Positions 1 to 9,702 of a stretch of DNA of 24,365 bases are shown piece by piece. Source of the DNA: a virus. A program made the translations under genes and the position numbers. How positions within the stretch are numbered: position 1 is the first letter of the stretch; the number at the start of each line of letters is the position of its first letter. The stretch spans positions 1 through 24,365 of IMG/VR virus record IMGVR_UViG_3300020396_000034, one strand, 5' to 3'. Under the pieces are notes generated by a model. The model did not search any database. It was not told the DNA's origin and saw nothing but the letters and a program-made list of their open reading frames with translations.

Positions 1-3000
1 TCTATTTCTTCTTCCTCTTCTTCTTCGCTAAACCCTGGTATCAATGCGAATATAGCAGCCGATAAACCATTAAATATAAGATTTTGTATTGCTCCGTAAT
101 ACATTATTTTACTAAAGTTAGAAAAATCACTTTGCAGCATAGAAGTTGTTCCAGGCACTTGACGTCTTTTAACAATGTCCAATGCACTTCTTTTCATTAT
201 TCTTGAATACTGTTGAGTTGTATTTTGGAAAGCTAATACTAATCTTCCTAGTATACTCGCTTGTTCCATAGATACTAATGAAGGATCACTGGATTGCTGA
301 GACTGATCGGATACTTCTATAAAATCTAAAAACGCTTTATCTTCAGCTTGCTTTTCTGTATACAAGTTATCACCATCTGCATTTTTTTGACCTAAATAAG
401 TGTTAATTCTATTTCTATAAAAAGTAGCTCCACCTGATGCAATTGCAAAACTATCTGCTATTTGTGTAGGTGTAAAACCTTTTTTAAGTAACCAACTCAA
501 TGCTGCAACAGCTTTGTTTTTTGAATTTGCTGCTGCACTAGCTATTTCTGCTTCATTAACATCTGCTCTTAATCCACCTCTACGTTGCTTTAATTTATCA
601 GAATTAAATAATGTAGAAAAATCTTTCCAATATTGTTTTTGATTTGCAAACGCTGCACCTGCTTTGATAGGGTTGTTATCACTCCAATTTAAAAAGTTAC
701 TAGTTGAAAGCAATTGTAACAATGCTGATCTACGGTTAAAGAACATTATAGATCCGATTGAATTGTTTAACCAGTTATTCCATTTATTAACCTGAGCATT
801 TGAACCAGACGGTCTGTTGGTACCGTTTTTCATTCTATATAAAGAATCTTTCAAAGCGGTTACATGCCTTTTACCATATAAAGCTTCTATTTTATTTAGG
901 TTTACATCGCTAAATATTTCATCTACATTTTCAATCCACTGTGCTAAGTATGCTTTTCTACCGCCTTTTTCAGTTAAGTTATTTATATCTGAAAGTATTG
1001 TACCCACATCCCAGTGTTCACTTGGTTTTAACCACTCGTTACTTTTTGATATAGTAACTAAGCTGTCAGCATAAAGAGCTAACTCAGGATTACCTGCTAC
1101 ATAAGCAACTAAAGCACCAACCTCTTTTTCATTTAAACCAGGAACTGAATAACCAGCTTTACTCCATAAGTAAACCCTAACAGCTTGATCATTTGTATAA
1201 TCTTTAGTAGGTATTAAATCACCTATAGTTTTAGCTATATTAGGCATTGCTTTATTTAAAGCTTTAAAATCATTTTTAGTTGTTTGCTTAGCAACGTCAA
1301 TAGCAGCCATAGCCACAGTATAAGGTCTTATTAAGTTTTTATCAAACCAAGCCATATCTTTAGTACCTTGCTTTCCTTTACCAGAAAAAGTATAACTTGT
1401 CAGCAATCTAAAGTCTTCAGCAGAAGAAGGTAAGTAAAATTGATATTTACCTATATTAGCGCCCATTCTTTTAGCTACTATTTTAGAGTAAGTAATATCA
1501 GTAGAAACACCTTTGTTACGTTCAATTATACTGTTAAATTCTTTAGTTAAGCTTAGATTGTCTCTGGTTGAAGGCGCTTTTAAAGAACTTTCTTTTTTAT
1601 TGTTTTCAGCAGATAATTTATTAGCTTTAGCTATATCTTTTATAATATTTGCTGCAATATCTTTTTTAAGCTTTGTAACAGCTGGATCCAACAAAGGTTT
1701 GCCTGTTGTTACATCTAGAATGTTTTTAGTTTGTTTTATAGGAGCAGCTATAAGCCTTGCAGTGTCTAGCTCACTTGTTTGACCTAGTGCATCATTTTGT
1801 ATTTCAGAAATAAACGAAGAGTTAAAAACCAGTCCAAAGTCAGAATGTATTTGTCCAACCTTTTGTTCAAACTCTTGCATTATCCTACTTTTGTCTTCTG
1901 CAGTTTTTTCGCTGTTTATCCATTTTTGAGTTGCCTCTGCCGCGACTACTTGCAGCTGTTTAGCGACTTTGCCCATAGATTTCTGATGCTCTAATGTTGT
2001 TTTTAAAGCTTGAGCGATTGTCCATTGTTTTATAAACTCTAGCCTTTCCCCTTCAGGTATATTCTTAAAATCTTCATTTTCAAAAAACTTCTTAAGGTTT
2101 TTAAAAGCTCCTTTTTTCTCTAGGTAAGTTTCAGCCTCTTTCCAATTGGTATGCTTAGTATTGATAACAAGACCTGCTTTTGTGCTGGATTGTTGAGCAG
2201 CGGTAACGATTTTTAATCCTCCTTTAGAGTAGTATTTTTTACCATCTACAGCTGTGTATACCGCTTGGTTTGGAACAACTTCAATACCTTGCAAAAACCC
2301 AAGAGCTTTTAACCCAGTACTATTGTTATTGTTTGTTTCTAACCATCTTAAAAACCCTGCATATGCTTTATTTATATTGCTCGAGTCTAGCACGGATTCA
2401 AGAGCTGCTACATTAACAAACTTAAATAAAACAGTGTTGGCAATTTTGGCTTTTGTCATTTGTTTACCTATAGCGCTGTTGCTAAAATTAGTAAGCATTT
2501 GAGCACCTCCCTTTGCTAAATTATTTGTAATAAAATCTAATAAACTATTAACTGTTTTTCTTCCCATGTTGAATATAACAACATCCGGTAAAACACTTTT
2601 TAGTTCCGTTAATTTGTTTTTACTATATGCTCCTAATTTTGGCTCTTGTTTTAGGCTACTAACTGTTTCTTGATTTAGCTCACCCGCTCTACTGCTACTA
2701 CCTAGAAAGTTAAACCCCCTTACAGGGTTAAATAGATTACCTATAGCTTTTGAAAAATTAGTTTGAAAAGCTTGAAGATCAGCTGTAGCTTTTGCATTAT
2801 TTTTAAGATTGGTAGCGTCTAAAACATTTTTAGCAAACCTCTTGTAAGCTGTTTCTAATTCTGGGAATTTATCAATATATTTCGGCAAATTCTTTTTAAT
2901 TTCACTTTTCACCGCAGTGCTTAGCTTTGCGAACAACGGAACCGCGTTTTCATTCCAGTATTTTTTAACTTCATTGCTTTGGTCTACTAACCAAGCTTGC

Positions 3001-6000
3001 ACAGCAAAAGAACTAGTGTCACCTTTATTAGCAGTAAGTATATTTAAACCGGCTGAAATATTTTTACTAACAGAGAGCTTGATATTACCTCTTTCAATTT
3101 GACGAGAAAGCTCTTCTTCGAAGTTTTCTGTAATAACAACGCCTAGAGCTTCTTGGTTGTTTTTTAACGCTTCAGAAATAGGTCCATCCGTTTTTAAATC
3201 CTGATTAATAATATCAAAAGCAATTTCTTCACCCATAGCTTTAGCTAAGGATTCTTTTCTACCCCTAATAGGTTTACCGTCAGCACCTATAATAGAACTT
3301 AAAAATAATTCGTCCGATATAGCTTGGCTTACATTAGGTAATCTTCTTATTATTTCATTACCTGAGGTCTTGCCTTTTGCTTCTGTCGATGTTTTTTCTC
3401 TATCTATTTTAGCACCTTTCCACACATCGCTATTAACAAAGTTAGGAACAAAAGTAGCGTCTCCAAAAGCATTTATAACTCTATTACCATCTTTATCTAA
3501 TAAATATTTTCCACCAACAGACTTTTGTATCGCTTCTGGAAATGCTTTAGTCAAATAAAAGGTTGTCATATTCTCCAGGATAGCCTTTTTATTGGTTTTA
3601 AGGTAGTTTTGCAACTCGTTGTTCTTAATACCACCCATTTCTTTTTTAAGTACAATATCGGCTTGTTTTCCAATGTCCTTTTTTATCTCAGCAATGATTG
3701 GAGGTACACTTACGTTTTTAGTTACAGCTGCATCGAATTTAGATTTTAATACTCTAACAGATGAAATAACTTTGTCTCTAACGGTTTTTAATCCTTCGTT
3801 GCTTAAAACTCTTTGTTGTACTAAGTTTTTATATTTAGTTTTTTCAGGAGCAGCTGGTGCGGTTGGTTCGCTAGCTGTAATTCCTTTAGCCTTTGATAGT
3901 TCAACACCGAAAGAAGGATCTGCTACTTTTCCTGTTCTTAAAGCTCCACTCATCCTTTTGCCTAAAAAAGCCATTGAGTAGCCAAACAAAGAATTGTTTT
4001 GTTTTGGGTTAAATTTAGCAAGATAAGGCAACATACTAAGCATGGTTTCACTTACCATGTTTTCCATGTTAAACCCCGGCAAGGCAGTAAGATTTGATAT
4101 ACCTCCATCTTTTGTTTTAAAAGCTAATGATTTTGATCTTATCATTCCTTCTAATATATCATATATTTTAGAGTTGTTAGGGTTGTACCCGTTAGGGTCA
4201 TTACCTATTTCGTCAAGCTCTTTTTTAGATTTAGCTGTTAACTCTTTTAATGATTGACTATCTGCTTTAACAGGTTTTGGCTTAGCTACTGTTTTAGCTT
4301 TTTGACTTACTGCGGATTTATCAAATACTACAATGTTTTTAGTATCTTTTCCGGTTATTAAATTTGTATCTGTAAATCTAGTTGCTTTAATACCTTTTTC
4401 AGCAAGAGCTTCGTTTAGTTTGTTTAAATCTTCTTTAGTAAAAGCGTTTTCAAATCTAGCGTCTATTAATTCGTATAAACGAGAATCGTCTACTGTCCAA
4501 CCTTCAACTCTTGGCTGTATGTTTAGGTCTCTTATTATTTCAAATACTTGAGCTTCAGTAGCAATTTCAGCTTCATTTATTTTAAAGCTTTGCACTTTAC
4601 CGTTGCTGCCTTTAGCATACTCTTCTGCTTGCTTTTTACTTTCTGAAAAGTAAATGTTGCCATCTATATCGTTTACGGTTTTAACTGCTCCCCCGTGAAA
4701 TACTTCAATATCTTTTTTGGGGTCTTTAGTTACTACTGCTAATTCCGCTTTTTCAGCTCTTTCAATCTTACTTTCTAAGTTGGCTTTTTGCTGTTCGTAA
4801 ACATCAAAATCAATTTCACCATCACCGAATTCTGTTTCAAGCTGTTCTAATTGTTGATTAAACTTAGTAACACTTAACTTATCTTCTGTTAATTTTTCAT
4901 CTTCTTTACTGACAGCGGTTTTAACTATAGGATCTTGTACTGTTTTGCCTCCAAAATGACTAGCTTTATTATAATCTTTTACAAAGTAATATGCACTTTC
5001 ACCGTCTTTTAACTGGATTGTGCTTGGCAGAAATTTATTTGCAAAAAACCTAATTCTATCGATTGTGCTTTCTGTTACTTTTTGACCGTCAGCTAGCACA
5101 TCAGACATAGCATTCATTGCTTCTTCGTAGTAGTTTTTATCTTTTACAAGATCTCCTTCAATGTTTTTATCAGCGTAGCTTTCGTCAATTCTAAATTTAA
5201 CTTTAGCGTACAAATCAGGTTGATTTTTTTGTAAATATAATAACAGGCTTTCACCCGCGGCATCTATATTGTCTTGATTTTTACCAAAGTTTTCTTCAGC
5301 GTATTTATGTAAAACTTCATGTGCAAAAACGCCTATTCTCCTATTTTTAATAGAAGACTCCATATTAATTACAATTTGATTGCTCCCTTTTATTGCTCCT
5401 CCTTCGTATTGTCCTTTTTGAATAACTTCTCTAAGCGTTGTTTTACTGCCACTTTGCGCAGGTTTGTCTAATTTTCCTGGGTCATTTTTTTCAAAAAAAG
5501 CAATAATATCTTCTTTAGTTTCTGCAACAACAAACGCAACATCTAAACCTACGTCTTCTGCAAACTTTTGAGCATTTGCTTGACCCTTCTTTATTTTTGC
5601 TTTATAGGTTTTATTGACATAATTGCTTAAAGCTTTTTGATTTATTTCTTCTGCAGTAGGTTCTTTTGCACCTTCTTTTTTCTCGGCTTTTAATAACTCA
5701 ATAGCTTCATCCACCTCAGCCTGTTTTGCTTCAGGTGATAAGTTAGCGAAATCGTTTATCACATATTGAGTACTTTCCGCAAGCATTTTTGCTTTGTAAA
5801 ACTTATAGCCTTGCGAGTTATCAAAAGAAACACCTTGCGCTGCTGCATTTTTTCTAGCGGCTTTTATATCTGTTTCGTTAGTTAAGATCTGCTCTCTTTC
5901 CCCTGCTAATTCATTGAACTCTCCTCTTAGTACTTTTTCTATGTTTGATAAATCGTTGGCTTTTATATTAGGATTAGCGTAAGCGTCAATTAATCTTTTA

Positions 6001-8366
6001 TTTAGTCTACGTATTTTTCTATTTACTTCACCTACTTTCTCTAAAGCTTCTGGGGATAAGTCTGTACCTATTTTAAATAAAACACCGTCTTCTAAAGCTT
6101 TACCTTTTTTTACTAAATCATCTACAGTTTGTTGTGTTTCTGTAGGTAATTTTAAGCCTTTTAAAGCTGGATCAGAAGGCCCTTCAATTTTTACCTTAGT
6201 TAACTCTTGTAATTTAGATGTTATACTAAATAACTCGTCAACTTCTGCTTTATTAGCTAATTCACTTATTACAGCCTGCTTGACGCCTTTGAACGCCGTA
6301 ACGGCTCCAATTCCACCACCCATTAAAGCTCCTTGAGCAAAACTCTCAAGACCTCCTTCAAAAACATTTTTATCTTCATTTAAGAAATATACATCTCCTA
6401 TGTTTTGAAATAATGTAGTTCCAAATTCAGAACCTCCTTCAACCCTAAGGCCTTTTTCTAATTGCTTACCAACAAATTCAAATCCTTCTTTTATTGTTTG
6501 AGGAGGCAGCATTTTAACACCGTCCTTTAAACCTTTCAGAAGCCTCATTGTACCTATTCTTTCAAAAGCTACTTCAGCAATACCTGCAAGCGCTTGATTA
6601 CTTAGTACTTTCCATTCCGGGATATTAAGGAATTCAGCATCTTTATTCATTTGAGTTTCAATAGAAGCTCGCTCTAATCGGTCCATGCTAGGATTTTCCT
6701 CTAGTAGCTTACTATTATTAAGCATTCTTTCAGAAGCATCTTTTTGCTTAATAGCCGTTTCCATTCCCTTTCCACCAGCGCCTGACATAAAAAATAAAGG
6801 CATAGCAGCAGGACCGGTCATAGCCATTCCTAAAGAGGGTAATAAATTAGGCATAGACCCAGCAACCCATCTACCAGCATCTTTAATGCTACCTATTTTA
6901 TCTACAGTTATTGCTCTTTGAAAGTTTTCCATTTCTTTTTGCATATCACCGCCTAAAGAAACTAAACCAGTTTGTTCTTCTACTAAAGTAGACATTTTAA
7001 CTCCACTCGCTAATTTCATTAAAGAACCCGGGTCTCTAAGGATGCTTAACTGAGCCATGCTATACATAACATCTGTACCCATTGATTTAGTAGCTGAAAC
7101 AAGCTGCTCTAGCCTATCGTAGTTCCTATTAAAATCATCAATAGCATAAGGAATAGCTTTTTCTCTATCTGCAGCACCAGAGTCTTCTAATGTCTTTTGA
7201 GCTTTTTGCAAATCATTTTGCTGCTTTAAGAAAGATGATTGTAATTCAAATGCTTGTAAGTAGTTTTCTTTAGTTTTATTTTTATTGTAATTTTCTAAAG
7301 CTACTTCTAGTTGGTCTTTAGTATTAAATAAAGTACTAGCATTCTCTTTAAAGTTTGATATTTTTTCCTCGTCTTCAGAAGCAAGCGCTAGTATGGATGT
7401 TCTTTGAGCAGGTGTTAAATCACTAACATATTCGGATGACTTGTCTAAAGCGTAGTTCTTCTTACGTTCGCTATCATAGAAAGATATTTCATTATCAGTA
7501 AGATCTTTTACAAAACCATTCTTTTGCCAATCCTTATATGCTTTAAACTCTTCTGCACTATTAAAGTCTTCTCTTGTAGATTGTTTTTTTACTTTTTTAT
7601 TTCCACTTCCTTTGTAAAACCTTGCTTCTTCTGGTTTCATTAATCCAGATTCACGGTATTCCTTAAAAGTCATTGTCGATGTACTAGTATCCTCTTCTTG
7701 AAACTTTTTTAGCCTTTCACTTTTCGCGTTAGCGTTTATCTCATTTTTAGTTAAAGAAGGTGCTTGTATTTGTTCAACATAATTTCCATACGTTGTAGAT
7801 TCTTTTCCAGCAGAAGTAGCTAAATAATCTAAATTACCATTTTCTTTTATATAATTGTTAATTAGCTCTGCAGAAGCTTCTAAATCTTCTTTACTTTGGT
7901 TTCCACCAACTTTAATAGCTTTAAGTAGATCAGCTAAAACACCTAAGTTTGGATCAGCTTTATCTACATTCGACAACGATACCGCATCAAAGCCTCCTAA
8001 AGCAGTAGCTTGCTCGACTGTTATACCTAGCCTAGAAAGTTTTTTATTTAAAAAAGGAGCTATATCTTCTTCGCTACCTTTACCTAATTCCTTTGAGGTA
8101 ACATAGTATTTAGATTTTGGATCAGGATCTTGTGATTCCGATAAACCATTTTCCAATGTTAAATCCGTATCTGCTATTTGATTTGTCGGCACTACATTTG
8201 CAGTTGTTGTTGCAGCGCCTGTTGTATTTCCCGAGTCTTCGGTTATTAACTTTAAATTATTGCCTTGTACTATTTCTTCTACAGAAAGCCCACTTTCAGC
8301 AGCAAGTCTTAATAGTTGTTGTTCAGTTATTACTTTCCCTGTTCCTTCTTGACGGTAATCGCTCAT
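1..8366 (-). CDS. Giant multidomain polyvalent/ejection-type virion protein, C-terminus cut by window edge
   Basis: An uninterrupted frame of at least 2788 codons starts at the ATG at 8364-8366, 14 bases after the previous gene, and is still open at base 1. Seen: two Gly/Ala-rich hydrophobic stretches (about residues 495-530 and 665-695); HEVLH at residues 1016-1020, with a candidate third zinc ligand at E1081/E1082; an ADP-ribosyltransferase-like domain at about 1218-1352 (H1224 in VFHGG, Y1239 in IYFS, then AEEYAKG, closing NIVVFDKSAV); a sigma-region-2-like helix pair ending FNPKQNNSLFGY at about 1452; a long helical part at about 2330-2750; a hydrophobic helix at about 2753-2778; then a Glu run. 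Metallopeptidase and ART domains are known parts of phage polyvalent proteins delivered into hosts. The position after 277-aa and 435-aa proteins matches T7 gp16. I infer a packaged protein injected with the DNA that modifies host targets. No lysozyme or transglycosylase motif and no RNA polymerase DxDGD motif was seen. Confidence 0.9.
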   Translation of the reverse strand, partial: MSDYRQEGTGKVITEQQLLRLAAESGLSVEEIVQGNNLKLITEDSGNTTGAATTTANVVPTNQIADTDLTLENGLSESQDPDPKSKYYVTSKELGKGSEEDIAPFLNKKLSRLGITVEQATALGGFDAVSLSNVDKADPNLGVLADLLKAIKVGGNQSKEDLEASAELINNYIKENGNLDYLATSAGKESTTYGNYVEQIQAPSLTKNEINANAKSERLKKFQEEDTSTSTMTFKEYRESGLMKPEEARFYKGSGNKKVKKQSTREDFNSAEEFKAYKDWQKNGFVKDLTDNEISFYDSERKKNYALDKSSEYVSDLTPAQRTSILALASEDEEKISNFKENASTLFNTKDQLEVALENYNKNKTKENYLQAFELQSSFLKQQNDLQKAQKTLEDSGAADREKAIPYAIDDFNRNYDRLEQLVSATKSMGTDVMYSMAQLSILRDPGSLMKLASGVKMSTLVEEQTGLVSLGGDMQKEMENFQRAITVDKIGSIKDAGRWVAGSMPNLLPSLGMAMTGPAAMPLFFMSGAGGKGMETAIKQKDASERMLNNSKLLEENPSMDRLERASIETQMNKDAEFLNIPEWKVLSNQALAGIAEVAFERIGTMRLLKGLKDGVKMLPPQTIKEGFEFVGKQLEKGLRVEGGSEFGTTLFQNIGDVYFLNEDKNVFEGGLESFAQGALMGGGIGAVTAFKGVKQAVISELANKAEVDELFSITSKLQELTKVKIEGPSDPALKGLKLPTETQQTVDDLVKKGKALEDGVLFKIGTDLSPEALEKVGEVNRKIRRLNKRLIDAYANPNIKANDLSNIEKVLRGEFNELAGEREQILTNETDIKAARKNAAAQGVSFDNSQGYKFYKAKMLAESTQYVINDFANLSPEAKQAEVDEAIELLKAEKKEGAKEPTAEEINQKALSNYVNKTYKAKIKKGQANAQKFAEDVGLDVAFVVAETKEDIIAFFEKNDPGKLDKPAQSGSKTTLREVIQKGQYEGGAIKGSNQIVINMESSIKNRRIGVFAHEVLHKYAEENFGKNQDNIDAAGESLLLYLQKNQPDLYAKVKFRIDESYADKNIEGDLVKDKNYYEEAMNAMSDVLADGQKVTESTIDRIRFFANKFLPSTIQLKDGESAYYFVKDYNKASHFGGKTVQDPIVKTAVSKEDEKLTEDKLSVTKFNQQLEQLETEFGDGEIDFDVYEQQKANLESKIERAEKAELAVVTKDPKKDIEVFHGGAVKTVNDIDGNIYFSESKKQAEEYAKGSNGKVQSFKINEAEIATEAQVFEIIRDLNIQPRVEGWTVDDSRLYELIDARFENAFTKEDLNKLNEALAEKGIKATRFTDTNLITGKDTKNIVVFDKSAVSQKAKTVAKPKPVKADSQSLKELTAKSKKELDEIGNDPNGYNPNNSKIYDILEGMIRSKSLAFKTKDGGISNLTALPGFNMENMVSETMLSMLPYLAKFNPKQNNSLFGYSMAFLGKRMSGALRTGKVADPSFGVELSKAKGITASEPTAPAAPEKTKYKNLVQQRVLSNEGLKTVRDKVISSVRVLKSKFDAAVTKNVSVPPIIAEIKKDIGKQADIVLKKEMGGIKNNELQNYLKTNKKAILENMTTFYLTKAFPEAIQKSVGGKYLLDKDGNRVINAFGDATFVPNFVNSDVWKGAKIDREKTSTEAKGKTSGNEIIRRLPNVSQAISDELFLSSIIGADGKPIRGRKESLAKAMGEEIAFDIINQDLKTDGPISEALKNNQEALGVVITENFEEELSRQIERGNIKLSVSKNISAGLNILTANKGDTSSFAVQAWLVDQSNEVKKYWNENAVPLFAKLSTAVKSEIKKNLPKYIDKFPELETAYKRFAKNVLDATNLKNNAKATADLQAFQTNFSKAIGNLFNPVRGFNFLGSSSRAGELNQETVSSLKQEPKLGAYSKNKLTELKSVLPDVVIFNMGRKTVNSLLDFITNNLAKGGAQMLTNFSNSAIGKQMTKAKIANTVLFKFVNVAALESVLDSSNINKAYAGFLRWLETNNNNSTGLKALGFLQGIEVVPNQAVYTAVDGKKYYSKGGLKIVTAAQQSSTKAGLVINTKHTNWKEAETYLEKKGAFKNLKKFFENEDFKNIPEGERLEFIKQWTIAQALKTTLEHQKSMGKVAKQLQVVAAEATQKWINSEKTAEDKSRIMQEFEQKVGQIHSDFGLVFNSSFISEIQNDALGQTSELDTARLIAAPIKQTKNILDVTTGKPLLDPAVTKLKKDIAANIIKDIAKANKLSAENNKKESSLKAPSTRDNLSLTKEFNSIIERNKGVSTDITYSKIVAKRMGANIGKYQFYLPSSAEDFRLLTSYTFSGKGKQGTKDMAWFDKNLIRPYTVAMAAIDVAKQTTKNDFKALNKAMPNIAKTIGDLIPTKDYTNDQAVRVYLWSKAGYSVPGLNEKEVGALVAYVAGNPELALYADSLVTISKSNEWLKPSEHWDVGTILSDINNLTEKGGRKAYLAQWIENVDEIFSDVNLNKIEALYGKRHVTALKDSLYRMKNGTNRPSGSNAQVNKWNNWLNNSIGSIMFFNRRSALLQLLSTSNFLNWSDNNPIKAGAAFANQKQYWKDFSTLFNSDKLKQRRGGLRADVNEAEIASAAANSKNKAVAALSWLLKKGFTPTQIADSFAIASGGATFYRNRINTYLGQKNADGDNLYTEKQAEDKAFLDFIEVSDQSQQSSDPSLVSMEQASILGRLVLAFQNTTQQYSRIMKRSALDIVKRRQVPGTTSMLQSDFSNFSKIMYYGAIQNLIFNGLSAAIFALIPGFSEEEEEEEI

Positions 8367-8380
8367 AATTGTTGTTTAAT

Positions 8381-9688
8381 TTAGTTTTTTATTCTTATTG
8401 TATCTCCTGTTAGCGCTCTAAAATCGCTATAATTTAAAGTTTTATTTCCTTTTTTATCTACATTATATAATGGAAACTTGTTGTTTTTATCATCTACAAA
8501 ACCAGGAGTGTCTAAATCTAAATCTAGTTTTTGTGGTATTATAAATCCTTTTTCTATTTTGTAATTTTTACCATTTGCAGAAATTGTTTTTCCTTCAGGA
8601 TTTTTTGCTAATGCTCGAAGTTGTATATCGGTTTTATAGTAGGAACCTTTTTCAGGCTTAGGTAATTGTACAGAAATACCATTTGCAATACTAGCACCTA
8701 TAGCTTCTTCTACGTAATATTCTCTTATTTGTTCTAAAACTTTTTCTTCACCTTCAGAAGCTAAAGCTTGCTTTAAAGTAATTGAATTACCTAACTTATC
8801 TTGCCATATACTATTTGTATAAGTGTAATTACTAGGAGTTCTTACTAAGTCTTGACTTAATCCCGCAACAGCTGCATAAGCCTTTTGTCTATCTACAGTA
8901 TATATTTCATTTGATTTTCCAGCAACAGGAACCAATCTTGATTCTTTTTTAAGTATACCATCTTTTACTAAAGCAGGTATGTCTAAATTTTTACCGCTTA
9001 ATCCCATTTGTGATAAATAAGTATTTGTTATACTTGAATCATCTGATACGGTATTAAATATTATTTGATTAGGGTTGGTTTTTAACCCATTTGTAATATT
9101 TGAAACATTAAGCTTATAAGTTTTACCGTCTACATTTGTTACTAAAGTTCTTGCTCCAGCTTCATTGGTTTCAATTTTAGTATTTTTTCCGCCGCTTTGC
9201 ATGTCTTTAACAACTTCTAGCGTATTCAAATCATTTGTTGCACTGATTGATCCTGTTTTACCAGGTGCTATTGATAAACCTTTGCGGAATTGATCAACAA
9301 GGTATTTACCTGTAGCAAGGTCTGCTGTAAGACCCTCTGGATACTTGTTTAATTTATTTATTTCCGCTTTAGCTTTAGCTCTTTGTTCAGGACTTGAAAA
9401 CGTTTTACTCATTATATCGTACTGAGCAGCTATTTTTTGTTTAGCAGCTTGAGCTTCTGCAAATATTTGATTTTCAAAGTTATTTTCACCTTCTTCAAGG
9501 GTTAGTCCCATTTTATTAATGTCGTCATCGATGGCTTGCTGAGCAGCAATGCTTTCACCTATTAGTTGACCTTTACGAACTCTTTCTTCGGTAGCAAATG
9601 TGTAAACATCTCCAGCGAGTTTTTGTATGCCTTGATATACTGCAGCCCCTGTGTTTATTGGTGCTGCTTTTGGATTTCTATAACTCAT
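8381..9688 (-). CDS. Putative internal virion/ejection protein (435 aa)
   Basis: Not recognised as a named family. The N-terminal third (about residues 10-125) is Ala/Gln/Lys-rich and strongly helical, likely coiled coil. The rest is mixed and polar, with Asn/Lys-rich strand-forming stretches and no signal peptide or clear membrane helix. It lies between a 277-aa Ala-rich amphipathic protein and the giant polyvalent protein, 14 bases from each. That is the map position of T7 gp15, although T7 gp15 is longer (about 750 aa). I infer a structural protein carried in the capsid that either forms part of the DNA-ejection conduit or holds the giant protein. The start is preceded by an A/T leader made of TAAA units with no Shine-Dalgarno. 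A minor tail-tip protein is the main alternative. Confidence 0.75.
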   Translation of the reverse strand: MSYRNPKAAPINTGAAVYQGIQKLAGDVYTFATEERVRKGQLIGESIAAQQAIDDDINKMGLTLEEGENNFENQIFAEAQAAKQKIAAQYDIMSKTFSSPEQRAKAKAEINKLNKYPEGLTADLATGKYLVDQFRKGLSIAPGKTGSISATNDLNTLEVVKDMQSGGKNTKIETNEAGARTLVTNVDGKTYKLNVSNITNGLKTNPNQIIFNTVSDDSSITNTYLSQMGLSGKNLDIPALVKDGILKKESRLVPVAGKSNEIYTVDRQKAYAAVAGLSQDLVRTPSNYTYTNSIWQDKLGNSITLKQALASEGEEKVLEQIREYYVEEAIGASIANGISVQLPKPEKGSYYKTDIQLRALAKNPEGKTISANGKNYKIEKGFIIPQKLDLDLDTPGFVDDKNNKFPLYNVDKKGNKTLNYSDFRALTGDTIRIKN

Positions 9689-9702
9689 ATTTTATTTATT
9701 TA
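9689..9702 (-). promoter_or_regulatory. A/T-only leader replacing a Shine-Dalgarno sequence
   Basis: The 14-base spacer reads, on the coding strand, as repeated TAAA/AAAT units directly before the ATG at 9688, with no purine-rich GGAG element. It also places TAA in more than one frame after the upstream gene. I infer an unstructured ribosome entry site as used in Bacteroidota. Confidence 0.4.

Noticed and set aside
1-40. The GAA/GAG-rich run at the left edge as a microsatellite-type repeat.
   Set aside because: It encodes an acidic tail directly after a hydrophobic helix in the open giant frame, so it is explained as coding sequence.
355-400. An ADGD motif (NADGDNLYTEK) in the giant protein that recalls the DxDGD catalytic loop of crAss-like virion RNA polymerases.
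   Set aside because: Only one isolated DGD is present, without the surrounding double-psi barrel signatures, and it sits in a helical C-terminal part. I saw no second polymerase motif.
3619-3981. A plus-strand open frame of 120 codons.
   Set aside because: It lies wholly opposite the giant gene, with low-complexity hydrophobic composition typical of an antisense shadow and no independent support.
1-8366. Search for a lytic transglycosylase or lysozyme domain, as T7 gp16 has one.
   Set aside because: No convincing catalytic Glu block of SLT type was seen by eye. A profile search could still find a divergent one.
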